From Deltaproteobacteria bacterium (GTDB lineage: Bacteria; Desulfobacterota; Desulfomonilia; UBA1062): DNA of 40,249 nucleotides. How positions within the stretch are numbered: position 1 is the first letter of the stretch; the number at the start of each line of letters is the position of its first letter. Position numbers and translations under genes: made by a program. Under the pieces are notes generated by a model. That model did no database searches and was not told the DNA's origin. It saw nothing but the letters and a program-made list of their open reading frames with translations. Of the stretch, positions 7,304 to 15,701 are shown one piece after another. The stretch covers positions 1-40,249 of the forward strand of contig JAJFUP010000045.1 in NCBI GenBank assembly GCA_021372395.1. Direction: 5' to 3'.

Positions 7304-8919
7304 CATACGTTCTCCTGAAGCCAGGATTTCACCACCGCCGTGGCGGTGTTCATGTCATTCTTCGTGATGTTCTCTATGGCCTTCCTCTTGCCCTGGACAG
7401 CCCGCTTCATCTCGTCACTCTTGGCGCTCGCCTCGATCTGGGGCCTCTCTTCGGCCTCGATCTGCGCGCGTTCCTCCATGGTGATGGACATATCGCCGCC
7501 GTACCCCCGATCCGCCACCTTGGCCGACCGTGTGGTGATCCACTTCATCAAGGGCCTGATGACGAAGAGCACCACCAGGATCACGATGAGGAGGAACACG
7601 ACGGGCTTCAGGAGAGAGGTCAGGAAGTCTCTCGTCTGCTGCTTATCCGACACCGAGGTGAGGTCCGTGTCTTCCTGGGCGAAGGGCATGCAGGAGATGG
7701 CCATGGTGTCCTCCCGGTCTGCGCTGAAACCAACCGACTGCTTGACCGCGTTCTCGATTTCCTTGAGCTCGCCGGCCTGCCTCGGGACAAAGATCCTGTT
7801 CCCGGACGCATCCTTCTTGTACGTTCCGTCCACGACCACGGAAACGGTGAGCCGCTTGATGTTGCCGGGGGAGAGGATGCTCTCGGTCTGGTTCCGGGCG
7901 ATCTCATAGTTCCGGACAATGGCGGAGTTCGACTGGGAACCGACGGCGGGCACGGCATCCGCCCCCCCTTTCCCGGTGGGAAGGTTCGACTGGGTGCCTG
8001 CGATGCCCAGGGGGTTCTTGTCTGCGCCTGCCCCCGAGTTCTTGACCTCTTCACTGCGCACGACGTGGATCTCGGGGTCGTAGGTGTCCTCGACCCGCTT
8101 GACCATGTCCATGTTCACATCCGCGCTCACCTTGACCACGGCTGCCTGCGGTCCCACGATCCTCCCCAGGAGGTCCTGAGCCCTCTCTTCGAGCATGGTC
8201 TCTATGGAATGCTTGAATTCGAGCTGGTTGTTCGCCAGCGCCGCCGAGTCCGTCCCCTTCTTTCCTGCGTAGAGGACCCGGCCCTTGATGTCCACGATGC
8301 TGATGTTCTCGGAATCCAGCCCCCGCACACTCTTTTCCACCAGGTACACGACACCCTGGACCTTGGACTGGTTCATCTGCATGCCGGGTTTGGTCTTGAT
8401 GACGATGGAGGCCTTGGCCGGCTTCTCATCCTCGATGAAGATGCTCTCTTCGGGCATGACGATGTGGACCCTGGCAAATTCGACTTCATCGAGCGACATG
8501 ATGGTGTTCGCCAGCTCATTCTGCAGCGCCCGCTGGTAGTTGATCTTCTGGACGAACTCGGAGGTGGAAAAACCCGTCTCGTCGAAGAGCGCGAATCCCT
8601 TGTCGACCCCTCCCTTGGGGAGGCCCTGGGCAGCCAGGCTCAACCGGGTCTCGTAGACGTTCTTCTCGGGGATCATGATGGCCGTCCCCCCCTTGGTGAG
8701 CTTGTAGGGGATGCGGTTGTCCTTGAGGTTCTGAATGATGAGCGAGGCATCCGAATCCTTCAGGTCCGTGAAGAGGTACTGGTACTTCGGGGCCAGCGCC
8801 CACATGAGGCTCACAAACACCACGGCCGCCACCAGACCGGCCACGGCAAGGATGCCGAACTTCTGGCTCATGCTCATGCCGGCTACTTTGGACGAGAGTT
8901 GCTTCAGCGTATTCGTCAT
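7303..8919 (-). CDS. fliF: flagellar MS-ring protein FliF
   Basis: A 538-residue inner-membrane ring protein around which the flagellum assembles. Transmembrane helix 1 is at about 21-42 and helix 2 near 440-460, followed by basic I-R-P-L-M-K. Between them are the YscJ/FliF ring-building domains, with typical G-L-P-K-G-G-V-D-K-G-F, A-R-V-H-I-V-M-P and A-S-I-V-I-K-T segments. The acidic C-terminal tail (about 490-538) ends with the helix that binds FliG. It starts two bases after the fliE stop and has only a weak Shine-Dalgarno, so coupled translation is likely. Length is normal for the family. Confidence 0.96.
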   Translation of the reverse strand: MTNTLKQLSSKVAGMSMSQKFGILAVAGLVAAVVFVSLMWALAPKYQYLFTDLKDSDASLIIQNLKDNRIPYKLTKGGTAIMIPEKNVYETRLSLAAQGLPKGGVDKGFALFDETGFSTSEFVQKINYQRALQNELANTIMSLDEVEFARVHIVMPEESIFIEDEKPAKASIVIKTKPGMQMNQSKVQGVVYLVEKSVRGLDSENISIVDIKGRVLYAGKKGTDSAALANNQLEFKHSIETMLEERAQDLLGRIVGPQAAVVKVSADVNMDMVKRVEDTYDPEIHVVRSEEVKNSGAGADKNPLGIAGTQSNLPTGKGGADAVPAVGSQSNSAIVRNYEIARNQTESILSPGNIKRLTVSVVVDGTYKKDASGNRIFVPRQAGELKEIENAVKQSVGFSADREDTMAISCMPFAQEDTDLTSVSDKQQTRDFLTSLLKPVVFLLIVILVVLFVIRPLMKWITTRSAKVADRGYGGDMSITMEERAQIEAEERPQIEASAKSDEMKRAVQGKRKAIENITKNDMNTATAVVKSWLQENV

Positions 8920-8922
8920 AAG

Positions 8923-9210
8923 TTATCTCAGCGTGTTGAGTTCTTTATAACCGTCAATGATCTTGTTGGTCATGGTCACGATCATGCGCAGCGTGATGTC
9001 GGCCTTCTGCATTGCGATCATCGCCTCATGGATGTTCGCGGACTTGCCCATGGAGAGATCGAGCGCTGCCTGTTCGGAGTCCTTGACCGTAGCGTTCGTC
9101 TCGTTCAACGCCTCCTTCAGCGAATCCACGAAGTCCAGGCCCTTTCCTTTCTCCTGTCCCTTGGGGGAGAATGGTCCGGTGAGGGTAAAGCCGAGGTCAT
9201 CTATACGCAT
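8923..9210 (-). CDS. fliE: flagellar hook-basal body complex protein FliE
   Basis: A 95-residue small protein that joins the MS-ring to the proximal rod. The conserved C-terminal half is clear (I-H-E-A-M-I-A-M-Q-K-A-D-I-T-L-R, then T-N-K-I-I-D-G-Y-K-E-L). The ATG at 9210 is preferred over the GTG three bases earlier, because GGAGG lies five bases from the ATG but only two from the GTG. The GTG overlaps the flgC stop (TAGTG), so either gives coupling. FliE is exported without a cleaved signal, and none is seen. Confidence 0.93.
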   Translation of the reverse strand: MRIDDLGFTLTGPFSPKGQEKGKGLDFVDSLKEALNETNATVKDSEQAALDLSMGKSANIHEAMIAMQKADITLRMIVTMTNKIIDGYKELNTLR

Positions 9211-9212
9211 CA

Positions 9213-9614
9213 CTACCTCCCGATCGACAGCGCCTTGAGCGCCATGTCCTTCTGGGACTTGACGGCGATGGTGTTTGCCTCAAATGCCCTGGTAGAGCTG
9301 ATCATGTTTACCATCTCTTCCATCATGTTGACGTTGGGCATGGTGAGGTAGCCTTTCTCGTCGGCATCCGGGTTGCCCGGGTCATAGATCTGCTTGCCCG
9401 GTGTGGGGTCTGTCACGATGCGTTCCACATCGACGCTCGCGAGTTGTCCCTCGAAGGAGTTCTCCTTCAGGATCACGTCTCTGCGTTTGTAGGGACCACC
9501 CTCGCTCGTCCGGGTGGTCTGGGCATTGGCGATGTTGGAAGAGATGATGTTCATCCGTGTGCGCTGAGCTCTCAGCCCGCTCGCACTGATGTCCATGGCG
9601 GTGAAAAGGTCCAT
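9213..9614 (-). CDS. flgC: flagellar proximal rod protein FlgC
   Basis: A 133-residue rod protein. It starts M-D-L-F-T-A-M-D-I-S-A-S-G-L-R-A-Q-R with the rod/hook family motif (I-S-S-N-I-A-N-A-Q-T-T) at about 24-34. It ends with the usual C-terminal helix (S-S-T-R-A-F-E-A-N, then K-x-M-A-L-K-A-L-S-I-G). The start ATG shares one base with the flgB stop (TAATG). The length matches FlgC. It builds the periplasmic rod together with FlgB and FliE. Confidence 0.95.
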   Translation of the reverse strand: MDLFTAMDISASGLRAQRTRMNIISSNIANAQTTRTSEGGPYKRRDVILKENSFEGQLASVDVERIVTDPTPGKQIYDPGNPDADEKGYLTMPNVNMMEEMVNMISSTRAFEANTIAVKSQKDMALKALSIGR

Positions 9615-9997
9615 TAGCGGATGCCTCCTATGACGTCTTTGAGCTCCTGGAGCTTGCTCTGGATGATCTGGGCCGAGGCGTCGAAGAGGATCTGGTTCTG
9701 GTTGAGCTTCATCATCTCCCGATCGATGTCCACCGTGTTGGTGTCGTTCCCGATCCGGGAGAAGGGGTCTTCCGTGACGGGAAACCTGCTCTCCATCTCG
9801 GTCTTCTTCAGGTGTTTCTCGTCTGTCGTCTTCATGCCCAGCCTGGAATCCAGCTCCTGTTCGAAAACCGCCTCCTTGGCCTTGTAGCCGGGGGTGTCGA
9901 CATTGGCAAGGTTGCTGGAGATGATCTCCTGGCGGAAGGACCGGTAATTCATGTGGGTGGTGACTTCCGGGATGACCTTTCCGAATATTGAACCCAT
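9614..9997 (-). CDS. flgB: flagellar proximal rod protein FlgB
   Basis: A 127-residue rod protein and first gene of the basal-body operon. The motif I-S-S-N-L-A-N-V-D-T-P-G-Y-K-A-K is typical of FlgB. The start was set at ATG 9997 because AAGGAGG ends six bases before it. A second ATG at 10003 abuts the Shine-Dalgarno directly and is unlikely, and longer frames would run through the promoter. A consensus sigma-54 promoter lies just upstream, with a predicted leader of only about 13 bases that starts at the Shine-Dalgarno itself. The operon continues without a break to motE. Confidence 0.94.
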   Translation of the reverse strand: MGSIFGKVIPEVTTHMNYRSFRQEIISSNLANVDTPGYKAKEAVFEQELDSRLGMKTTDEKHLKKTEMESRFPVTEDPFSRIGNDTNTVDIDREMMKLNQNQILFDASAQIIQSKLQELKDVIGGIR

Positions 9998-10020
9998 TTT
10001 CATCCTCCTTGCCCTGAAGA

Positions 10021-10036
10021 AGCAATAGTCATACCA
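10021..10036 (-). promoter_or_regulatory. sigma-54 promoter of the flgB operon
   Basis: On the minus strand the site reads TGGTATGACTATTGCT, a full match to the sigma-54 consensus TGGYRYRNNNNTTGCW. The -24 GG is at 10035-10034 and the -12 GC at 10023-10022, exactly ten bases apart. Transcription would begin near 10010, at the AAGGAGG of flgB. The site sits in the 52-base gap right after the gene for a sigma-54 activator (10050-11402), its likely regulator. Confidence 0.8.
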
Positions 10037-10049
10037 ATGGGGCCCTGCC

Positions 10050-11402
10050 TCATGTTTCCATGGGTTCAGCCGTGGTTTCACTCGCGGGATATGCCCCATC
10101 ACCGTCAGAAAATTGACCATTGCCCGTGTACTCGTTGAGCTTGTTCCTCAGGGTCCGGATGCTGATGCCCAGGAGGGAGGCTGCCCTGGTCCGGTTGTTG
10201 TCGACGCTGTTCAGGGTCTGGAGGATGAGGCTCTTCTCCATGTCGTGGATCGTGGAGCCCACGGAGGAGGCCGTCCGGACCGTCATGGGGGAATCCGGAG
10301 CCTGGTCGATGTGCTCCACAGAGATCGCATTCCCTTCGGAGAGGATCATGGAACGCTCGATCACGTTCTCCAGCTCCCGGACGTTGCCCGGCCACGGATA
10401 GTTCAGGAGGGCATCTTTTGCCTCCCGGGTGAGCGTCTTTTCCTGGATGTCCTCCCGCAGGGCGATCTTTTTGATGAAGTGGAGGGCCATAGGGAGGATG
10501 TCGTCCCTGCGCGATCTCAGGGGAGGGACCTTGATGGGGATCACGTTCAGACGGAAATAGAGGTCCTGCCGGAACCGACCGCTTCTCACCTCCTCCTCGA
10601 TGTCGCGATTCGTGGTGGAGATCACGCGGAAGTCCACCTTGATGGGCGATTTGCCGCCCACCCGGTCTATCTGCCTCTCCTGCAGGACCCGGAGCAGTTT
10701 TGCCTGGAGGCCCTGGCTGATCTCGGTGACCTCGTCCAGGAGGATGGTCCCGTTGTCGGCCTGCTCGAACCTGCCTATCCTGTTGGCATATGCCCCTGTG
10801 AAGGCGCCTTTCTCGTACCCGAAGAGCTCGCTCTCAAGAAGGGTTTCCGGGATGGCGGCGAGGTTTATCCCGATGTAGGATCCCCCTCTTCGCTTGCTCA
10901 GGGCGTGGATATTCCTCGCAATGACCTCCTTGCCGGTACCCGACTCTCCCTGGATGAGGACCGGGGCCTGGGTTGGTGCGACCTTCCGGATGATCTCCAC
11001 GATGCGGCCCATGGCAGGGTCGGCCACGACGAAGGATCCGTTGTCCTTCGCGCCCTTGCGCTGTCTGGAGCTCAGCAGGACTTCCAGCACGCGCCGGATC
11101 TCCTCGGCACGGAAGGGCTTCTTCAAATAGTGGGCAGCCCCAGCCTTCAGGCTTTCCGCTCCATCCGCAGTCCCTATGCCCACGATCTCGATCGCGTCGT
11201 AGACCTGCTTGGTTCCTTCGATCACATCGACGAAATCGTCGCAGATGATGGCGATGGAGTGGCTCCTGGGGTTGATGGCCTCGAGGAATTTATCCTTGTC
11301 GATAAACGGGGACGGCGTCTCACCCATGTCTGCAATGAGCTCGGCGAGGATGTTCACCGTTGCCTTGTCCTGGTCCAGTATGGCGATTCCCATCGAGCTC
11401 AT
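10050..11402 (-). CDS. sigma-54-dependent flagellar response regulator (FlgR/FlrC-like)
   Basis: A 450-residue transcription activator. The receiver-like domain (1-110) keeps T78 and K95 of the usual active site, but it has D10/D12 in place of an adjacent acidic pair and C-D-D-F (D55, D56) with no Met-Pro after it where D-x-x-M-P is usual. The phosphorylation site is therefore atypical. The AAA+ domain has Walker A (G-E-S-G-T-G-K) and the sigma-54 contact loop (G-A-F-T-G-A). A Fis-type helix-turn-helix ends the protein (R-A-A-S-L-L-G-I-S-I-R-T-L). It is encoded directly before flgB and its sigma-54 promoter, so it is the likely activator of rod and basal-body genes. The start overlaps the TPR gene stop by four bases. 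No cognate kinase is adjacent. Confidence 0.88.
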   Translation of the reverse strand: MSSMGIAILDQDKATVNILAELIADMGETPSPFIDKDKFLEAINPRSHSIAIICDDFVDVIEGTKQVYDAIEIVGIGTADGAESLKAGAAHYLKKPFRAEEIRRVLEVLLSSRQRKGAKDNGSFVVADPAMGRIVEIIRKVAPTQAPVLIQGESGTGKEVIARNIHALSKRRGGSYIGINLAAIPETLLESELFGYEKGAFTGAYANRIGRFEQADNGTILLDEVTEISQGLQAKLLRVLQERQIDRVGGKSPIKVDFRVISTTNRDIEEEVRSGRFRQDLYFRLNVIPIKVPPLRSRRDDILPMALHFIKKIALREDIQEKTLTREAKDALLNYPWPGNVRELENVIERSMILSEGNAISVEHIDQAPDSPMTVRTASSVGSTIHDMEKSLILQTLNSVDNNRTRAASLLGISIRTLRNKLNEYTGNGQFSDGDGAYPASETTAEPMET

Positions 11403-14023
11403 TTCTCCCTGGAGCGTTTCTTCAGGAAGCCGTACGCTTCCATGTCAGACCGAAGGTCCATGTCATCCGCAGCCGTTCTCGCTGCAGCGAGCAGGATCGG
11501 GTCACTGCTGAGTCTGGTGACATTCGTGAGCAGCCCCTTGGCCTTTATGAAATCACCAAGCTCGGATTGAACCTGTGCAAGGTGATACATGGCCCAGTGT
11601 GTGCGTTTGGACCGGGGGTAGGTGGTGAGCATGTCCTGGTAGAGCGTCCCGGCCCTCTCGAACTCTCCGGAGCGTTTCAGCTGGGATGCCCGGAGGTAGA
11701 GAGCCTCCTCGATCACGGGGGAGGTGAGGGTCCCGTGATAGGAGATGATCTTTTCGAGAGTCTGTGTCTCTTTTTCCGGCATCGAGAGCCTGCGGTAGGC
11801 ATCGCAGAGGTAGGAAAGCGAGGTGAGCGCGGGTTGCCCCCCCTTGTTCGCAGAGGTCTCGAGGTATGGCATCGCCTCCCTGAGATTACCCAGGAGGTAC
11901 AGGACCTCGCCCCGTTTTCCCCTCATGACGGGGGCATCCTTGCCCTGTGGGTACGCGTTCAGGTAGAGGGTGTTCCACGTGAGGGCCTCCTGGTGGTTGC
12001 CCATCTTTTCATCGATTGCAAAGAGCAGGGAGAGAGCCTGATCACGGGTGGGCGAATCCCCCTTGACCGAGGAGGCGAGGACTGATCGGGCCATGTCCTT
12101 ATGCCCGGTCCGGTCCAGGGAGAACCCGATGATGAAGAGGATCTCGGGGTCGGAGAATTCTTTCATGAAGCTATCCTGGTAGCGCGCATACAGCGCATGG
12201 ATCTGCTCGTACCGTGAATCATGGAAGAGGAGACGGATACGCTGCGAGATGCTTTTGGCTGCCTCTGCCTGGGCATAGTGGTGGATCGGGTCCGTCTTTT
12301 TTGTCTCCAGCCAGACCTGCCGGTAGGCATCAAGCGACCGGTCCCAATCTCCATGTTTTGCATAGGCCTGAGCGATCCGGACCTTCACCAGCGAGGCAAG
12401 GGACGGGTCGTTGGTATCTTCCATCGATGTCAGAGACGCATAGATATCCATGACCTTGTTGAAGGTCTTGTCAGAAACCCTGCCCCGTTCATCCGTATCT
12501 TTCTCGAGCATGATCCTGGCCGCCTTCAGTTGAGCAATGACCCCGCTGTCGCTTTTCCGGGCGATATTCTCCACCTGGGAAAAGATCACGATGGCCCTGT
12601 CCTTTTCGCCGAGCTGATACAGACAGTCTCCCAGCATGAGAAGGTATCTCTGTCTGTGTGCCTGGTCACCCAGGTTTACGGCCTGCATGATGTAGCCCTT
12701 GGCCAGGGCATAGTCGTTCATATTATATGCCGCATCGGCCATGCGCGCCGGCAGGCCCGGGTCGCTCCGTATGAGCGCAGCATCGGCTGACAGGGCTTGT
12801 TTATAGAAACTGAGCGCCTTGGGATAATCGGAGAGCCCCAGGTAGGTATCGCCCTGGATAGACAGGGCGAACGCATGGAGCCTTGCCGGGATGGTTTCCT
12901 GCCTGAAGTCGCGCAGCATGCGTCTGTTTGCAACGTAGGCATCCTGAAATGCCCTCTTGCGGTTGAGGATGTCGATTTCTCTGAGAACTGCCTCCGCCGC
13001 GATGTCACCCCATGCGGAGTCCTTGAGGAACATGATGTACTCAAGCGCTTGGGGAGCACGGTCTGATTTTATGAGCATGGAGCAGTACTCGAGCATGAGG
13101 CGTTCCCTCTCTATGCCCGGGGCCATCGATCTGAGCGCCTCGTTCATCAGGGAGACGGCCTTGGCCGAGTCGTTCCCCATCCTGTAGGGATAGGATTTCG
13201 ACCAGTATGCCCTTGCCAGGAGTATCTTCTCCTGCACATTCAAGGTTTTCGTTGATGGCTCCAGGGTGGATATGACCCCCGCGACATTGCCCGACTCGGA
13301 GAAACTGCGTGCCATGGCAAGGCGCGAACCGGGGGAGACGCCGCCGGAGGTGCCTATCTCGAGGATGATCCTGGTATGATGATCTTCAATCCTGACACCG
13401 ACCAGCGTGTGCTTGTCCGACACGGAGAGGCAGAGCGCATACCCCTCCTGCATCTTCAGGGTTCCTTCATACCGGAGCTGCGGTATGGCAGAGAGGAGCC
13501 GCTGGACCTCCCCGCAGGAGATGTCACGGGGAAACTGGAGAAAGACTTTTCCGTGTCTGGAGGTTCGAACCTTTGGAGGACCCTCCTTTCCAAGGTACAG
13601 GGAGACCCTCATCATGCCTTTGCTCGGGACTGCGTCGATGCGTTTGATGGGGCACGTGACAGGCTCCTCCTTTCCCGCAGAGAGATTCAGGATGAAACGG
13701 GGAGGTTGCCCTTGAGACACCACCTGATAGGTGAACGGTTCCTTGATGGTGATCGTGGCCCGCATCCCGTCAAAGGCCAGATTCTCTATCATGAACTGGT
13801 TGGAAAGCGTCTGCGGATCTGCAACAGTGTCTGGAAAATTGACGATCAGGGTCCGGTTTTCCCGGGACACCTCGGGGGATACGGGTACCTTCAGGTCGAT
13901 GATGATTCGCGTGGCCGCATTCGACCCACCTATGTGCACGCTCCCGGCCCAGACTGGATCCGCAAGGATAAGAACCACGGTACACCAGAACGCTGCGGCG
14001 TATACGGAATTACCCTTTTTCAT
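11399..14023 (-). CDS. exported TPR-repeat protein with AMIN-like N-terminus
   Basis: An 874-residue envelope protein. Residues 1-26 form a signal peptide (basic M-K-K, hydrophobic core, cleavage after V-W-A). Residues about 30-115 form a beta-rich segment resembling the AMIN domain, which in other proteins directs attachment near the cell wall. The rest is helical with many TPR-like units, for example near G-D-T-Y-L-G-L-S-D-Y-P-K-A-L-S-F-Y, G-D-C-L-Y-Q-L-G-E-K-D-R-A and A-K-H-G-D-W-D-R-S-L-D-A-Y. It is coupled by a 4-base overlap to the FlgR-like gene and has a sigma-54-like site upstream, so a role linked to motility or envelope assembly is inferred. The Shine-Dalgarno AGGAGGAG is rather far from ATG (11-13 bases). 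No named homologue is claimed. Confidence 0.85.
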   Translation of the reverse strand: MKKGNSVYAAAFWCTVVLILADPVWAGSVHIGGSNAATRIIIDLKVPVSPEVSRENRTLIVNFPDTVADPQTLSNQFMIENLAFDGMRATITIKEPFTYQVVSQGQPPRFILNLSAGKEEPVTCPIKRIDAVPSKGMMRVSLYLGKEGPPKVRTSRHGKVFLQFPRDISCGEVQRLLSAIPQLRYEGTLKMQEGYALCLSVSDKHTLVGVRIEDHHTRIILEIGTSGGVSPGSRLAMARSFSESGNVAGVISTLEPSTKTLNVQEKILLARAYWSKSYPYRMGNDSAKAVSLMNEALRSMAPGIERERLMLEYCSMLIKSDRAPQALEYIMFLKDSAWGDIAAEAVLREIDILNRKRAFQDAYVANRRMLRDFRQETIPARLHAFALSIQGDTYLGLSDYPKALSFYKQALSADAALIRSDPGLPARMADAAYNMNDYALAKGYIMQAVNLGDQAHRQRYLLMLGDCLYQLGEKDRAIVIFSQVENIARKSDSGVIAQLKAARIMLEKDTDERGRVSDKTFNKVMDIYASLTSMEDTNDPSLASLVKVRIAQAYAKHGDWDRSLDAYRQVWLETKKTDPIHHYAQAEAAKSISQRIRLLFHDSRYEQIHALYARYQDSFMKEFSDPEILFIIGFSLDRTGHKDMARSVLASSVKGDSPTRDQALSLLFAIDEKMGNHQEALTWNTLYLNAYPQGKDAPVMRGKRGEVLYLLGNLREAMPYLETSANKGGQPALTSLSYLCDAYRRLSMPEKETQTLEKIISYHGTLTSPVIEEALYLRASQLKRSGEFERAGTLYQDMLTTYPRSKRTHWAMYHLAQVQSELGDFIKAKGLLTNVTRLSSDPILLAAARTAADDMDLRSDMEAYGFLKKRSREK

Positions 14024-14063
14024 AAGCTGTAAGGCTCCTCCTGTTCTTCACCGCAGGAAGAAA

Positions 14064-14079
14064 TACAACTTCCATGCCA
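14064..14079 (-). promoter_or_regulatory. sigma-54-like promoter of the TPR/flgR operon
   Basis: The minus strand reads TGGCATGGAAGTTGTA. It matches the consensus except that the -12 dinucleotide is GT instead of GC. GG and GT are separated by the required ten bases. Transcription would begin near 14053, about 30 bases ahead of the TPR start codon. The mismatch at -12 falls at a key base, so strength is doubtful, but the location directly after a terminator and before an operon encoding a sigma-54 activator supports it. Confidence 0.5.
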
Positions 14080-14085
14080 CGTTGC

Positions 14086-14124
14086 AAAAAGAAGGGCGGA
14101 CGTGACCCCCTTGTTTCACGCCCT
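14086..14124 (-). terminator. intrinsic terminator after the sigma-54 response regulator gene
   Basis: On the minus strand AGGGCGTGA pairs with a TCACG...CCCT arm containing a small bulge, with a G-rich loop between, and is followed by TTCTTTTT. It stands about 75 bases after the stop of the response regulator and just before the sigma-54-like promoter, separating the two units. The bulged stem makes it moderate. Confidence 0.45.
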
Positions 14125-14199
14125 CAAGAGGTTTTGTTGCCGGAACAGGAGAGGCGAGTTTTCTACACGGCCGGAGCGGTTCTTCTGCCGGCCGTCAGC

Positions 14200-15603
14200 C
14201 TAAGAAACGTTGAATTCGGAGGGTTTCTGGAGCTTCTGCTTCTTGATCTTCTCCACCAGGGTGGTCCTGTTCACGTGGAGGAGCTTGGCTGCCCGGTTTT
14301 TGACCCAGTTGCTCTTGTTCAGCGCCAGGATAATGATGTTCTTTTCAAAATCATTCACCGCCGTGGAGAGATCTATCCCTGTCTCGGGCAGGTCTATCTG
14401 CGGAACGAGCTGGGATCCTGCTGCTGCACCGGCCATAACCCGGTCGGGCAGGTCTCCTGCATCGATCATCGGGGAGTCGCTCAGCACGACCATCCGTTCC
14501 ACGAGGTTCTCCAGTTCCCTGACGTTTCCCGGCCACCGGTACTGCATGAGGGAAGACAAGGCCTTCTTGCTGAATTCCATGCCCTTGGAAGACTTGTTCT
14601 TCGGGTACTTTCCGAGGAAGTGTTTGATGAGGAGCGGTATGTCTTCAACCCTCTCGCGAAGCGGGGGAAGGTGAAGGGGGATGACATTGAGCCGGTAGTA
14701 GAGATCCTCCCGGAATCTCCCCTCGGACACTTCTTCTTCGAGGACCCTGTTCGTTGCCGCGATGATACGCACATCGGCTCTGATGGATTTGACCCCGCCG
14801 ACTCGTTCGAATTCTCTCTCCTGGATGACGCGCAGGAGCTTGACCTGGAGGTTCGGGCTCATCTCCGAGATCTCGTCCAGGAAGATGCTGCCGCCGCTGG
14901 CAAGCTCGAATCTGCCGATCCTGGTCCTGAAGGCGCCGGTGAAGGCACCCTTCTCATGACCGAAGAGCTCGCTTTCCAGCAGTTCCTCAGGGATGGCCCC
15001 GCAGTTCACCGGGACGAAGGGGTTGGCCGCCCTCAGGGAATTATAGTGGAGTGCCCGGGCGACGAGCTCCTTGCCGGTCCCCGACTCACCGAAGATCAGG
15101 ACCGTGGAGTCCGTGCCCGCAACCTTGTCGATGAGGCGGAAGACCTTCTGCATCTTCTCGGAGGTGCCCACGATGTTCTCGAACTTGTATTTCGCCTTGA
15201 GCTGCTGCTTGAGGTAGGTGTTCTCTTCCTGGAGCGCGAGGTGGTCGAGCGCTTTCTTCACCACCACCTTTATCTCGTCTGCCTTGAAGGGCTTGGTAAT
15301 GTAGTCGAAGGCGCCGAGCCTCATGGCATCGACGGCTGTCTTGACGGATCCGTAGCCCGTATAGATGATGCCGATGCAGTTGAGCTTGTTCTCCACGAGG
15401 TACTGGATGACGCCGAGCCCATCGAGCTCCGGCATCTGAAGGTCGGTGAGGACCACCTGGAACGGATCCTGCGAAAGTTTGGCAATGGCCTCCCTGCCGT
15501 TGGACGCGCTCGCCACGGTGTATCCCTCATCCGAGAGTATCTCGGAGAGGTATTCCCGGTTCTGGATCTCGTCGTCTGCAATGAGGATCGAATGGTTGCT
15601 CAT
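14200..15603 (-). CDS. sigma-54-dependent response regulator (NtrC/AtoC type)
   Basis: A 467-residue activator with a canonical receiver: acidic pair D10/D11, phospho-acceptor D54 in V-L-T-D-L-Q-M-P, and K-P-F near 104-106. The AAA+ domain carries Walker A (G-E-S-G-T-G-K-E) and the loop G-A-F-T-G-A that contacts sigma-54. The Fis-type helix-turn-helix lies near the C-terminus (A-A-K-L-L-H-V-N-R-T-T-L). No kinase gene is adjacent. It sits between the IHF-like gene and the TPR/flagellar operons on the same strand and could act on the sigma-54 promoters downstream, but the target is not shown by sequence. A strong sigma-70 promoter gives a leader of only about eight bases, so its mRNA would be almost leaderless. 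Confidence 0.92.
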   Translation of the reverse strand: MSNHSILIADDEIQNREYLSEILSDEGYTVASASNGREAIAKLSQDPFQVVLTDLQMPELDGLGVIQYLVENKLNCIGIIYTGYGSVKTAVDAMRLGAFDYITKPFKADEIKVVVKKALDHLALQEENTYLKQQLKAKYKFENIVGTSEKMQKVFRLIDKVAGTDSTVLIFGESGTGKELVARALHYNSLRAANPFVPVNCGAIPEELLESELFGHEKGAFTGAFRTRIGRFELASGGSIFLDEISEMSPNLQVKLLRVIQEREFERVGGVKSIRADVRIIAATNRVLEEEVSEGRFREDLYYRLNVIPLHLPPLRERVEDIPLLIKHFLGKYPKNKSSKGMEFSKKALSSLMQYRWPGNVRELENLVERMVVLSDSPMIDAGDLPDRVMAGAAAGSQLVPQIDLPETGIDLSTAVNDFEKNIIILALNKSNWVKNRAAKLLHVNRTTLVEKIKKQKLQKPSEFNVS

Positions 15604-15617
15604 ATATCCCTGGGAAG

Positions 15618-15646
15618 AGTATATATCATCTGATCGAATGCGTCAA
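15618..15646 (-). promoter_or_regulatory. sigma-70 promoter of the sigma-54 response regulator
   Basis: The minus strand has TTGACG (15646-15641), 17 bases, then TATACT (15623-15618): five of six matches in each box at optimal spacing. The predicted start near 15611 leaves only about eight bases before ATG 15603, with AGGG as the sole Shine-Dalgarno remnant. Confidence 0.7.
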
Positions 15647-15701
15647 TATCTAGACGCTATCATGGTGGGAAAAAACATGGAGGCAGGGTTTCTCGTGATC
15701 T

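Noticed and set aside
14074-15633. Plus-strand open frame of 519 codons opposite the sigma-54 regulator
   Set aside because: Shadow of a gene with complete receiver, AAA+ and DNA-binding domains on the other strand.
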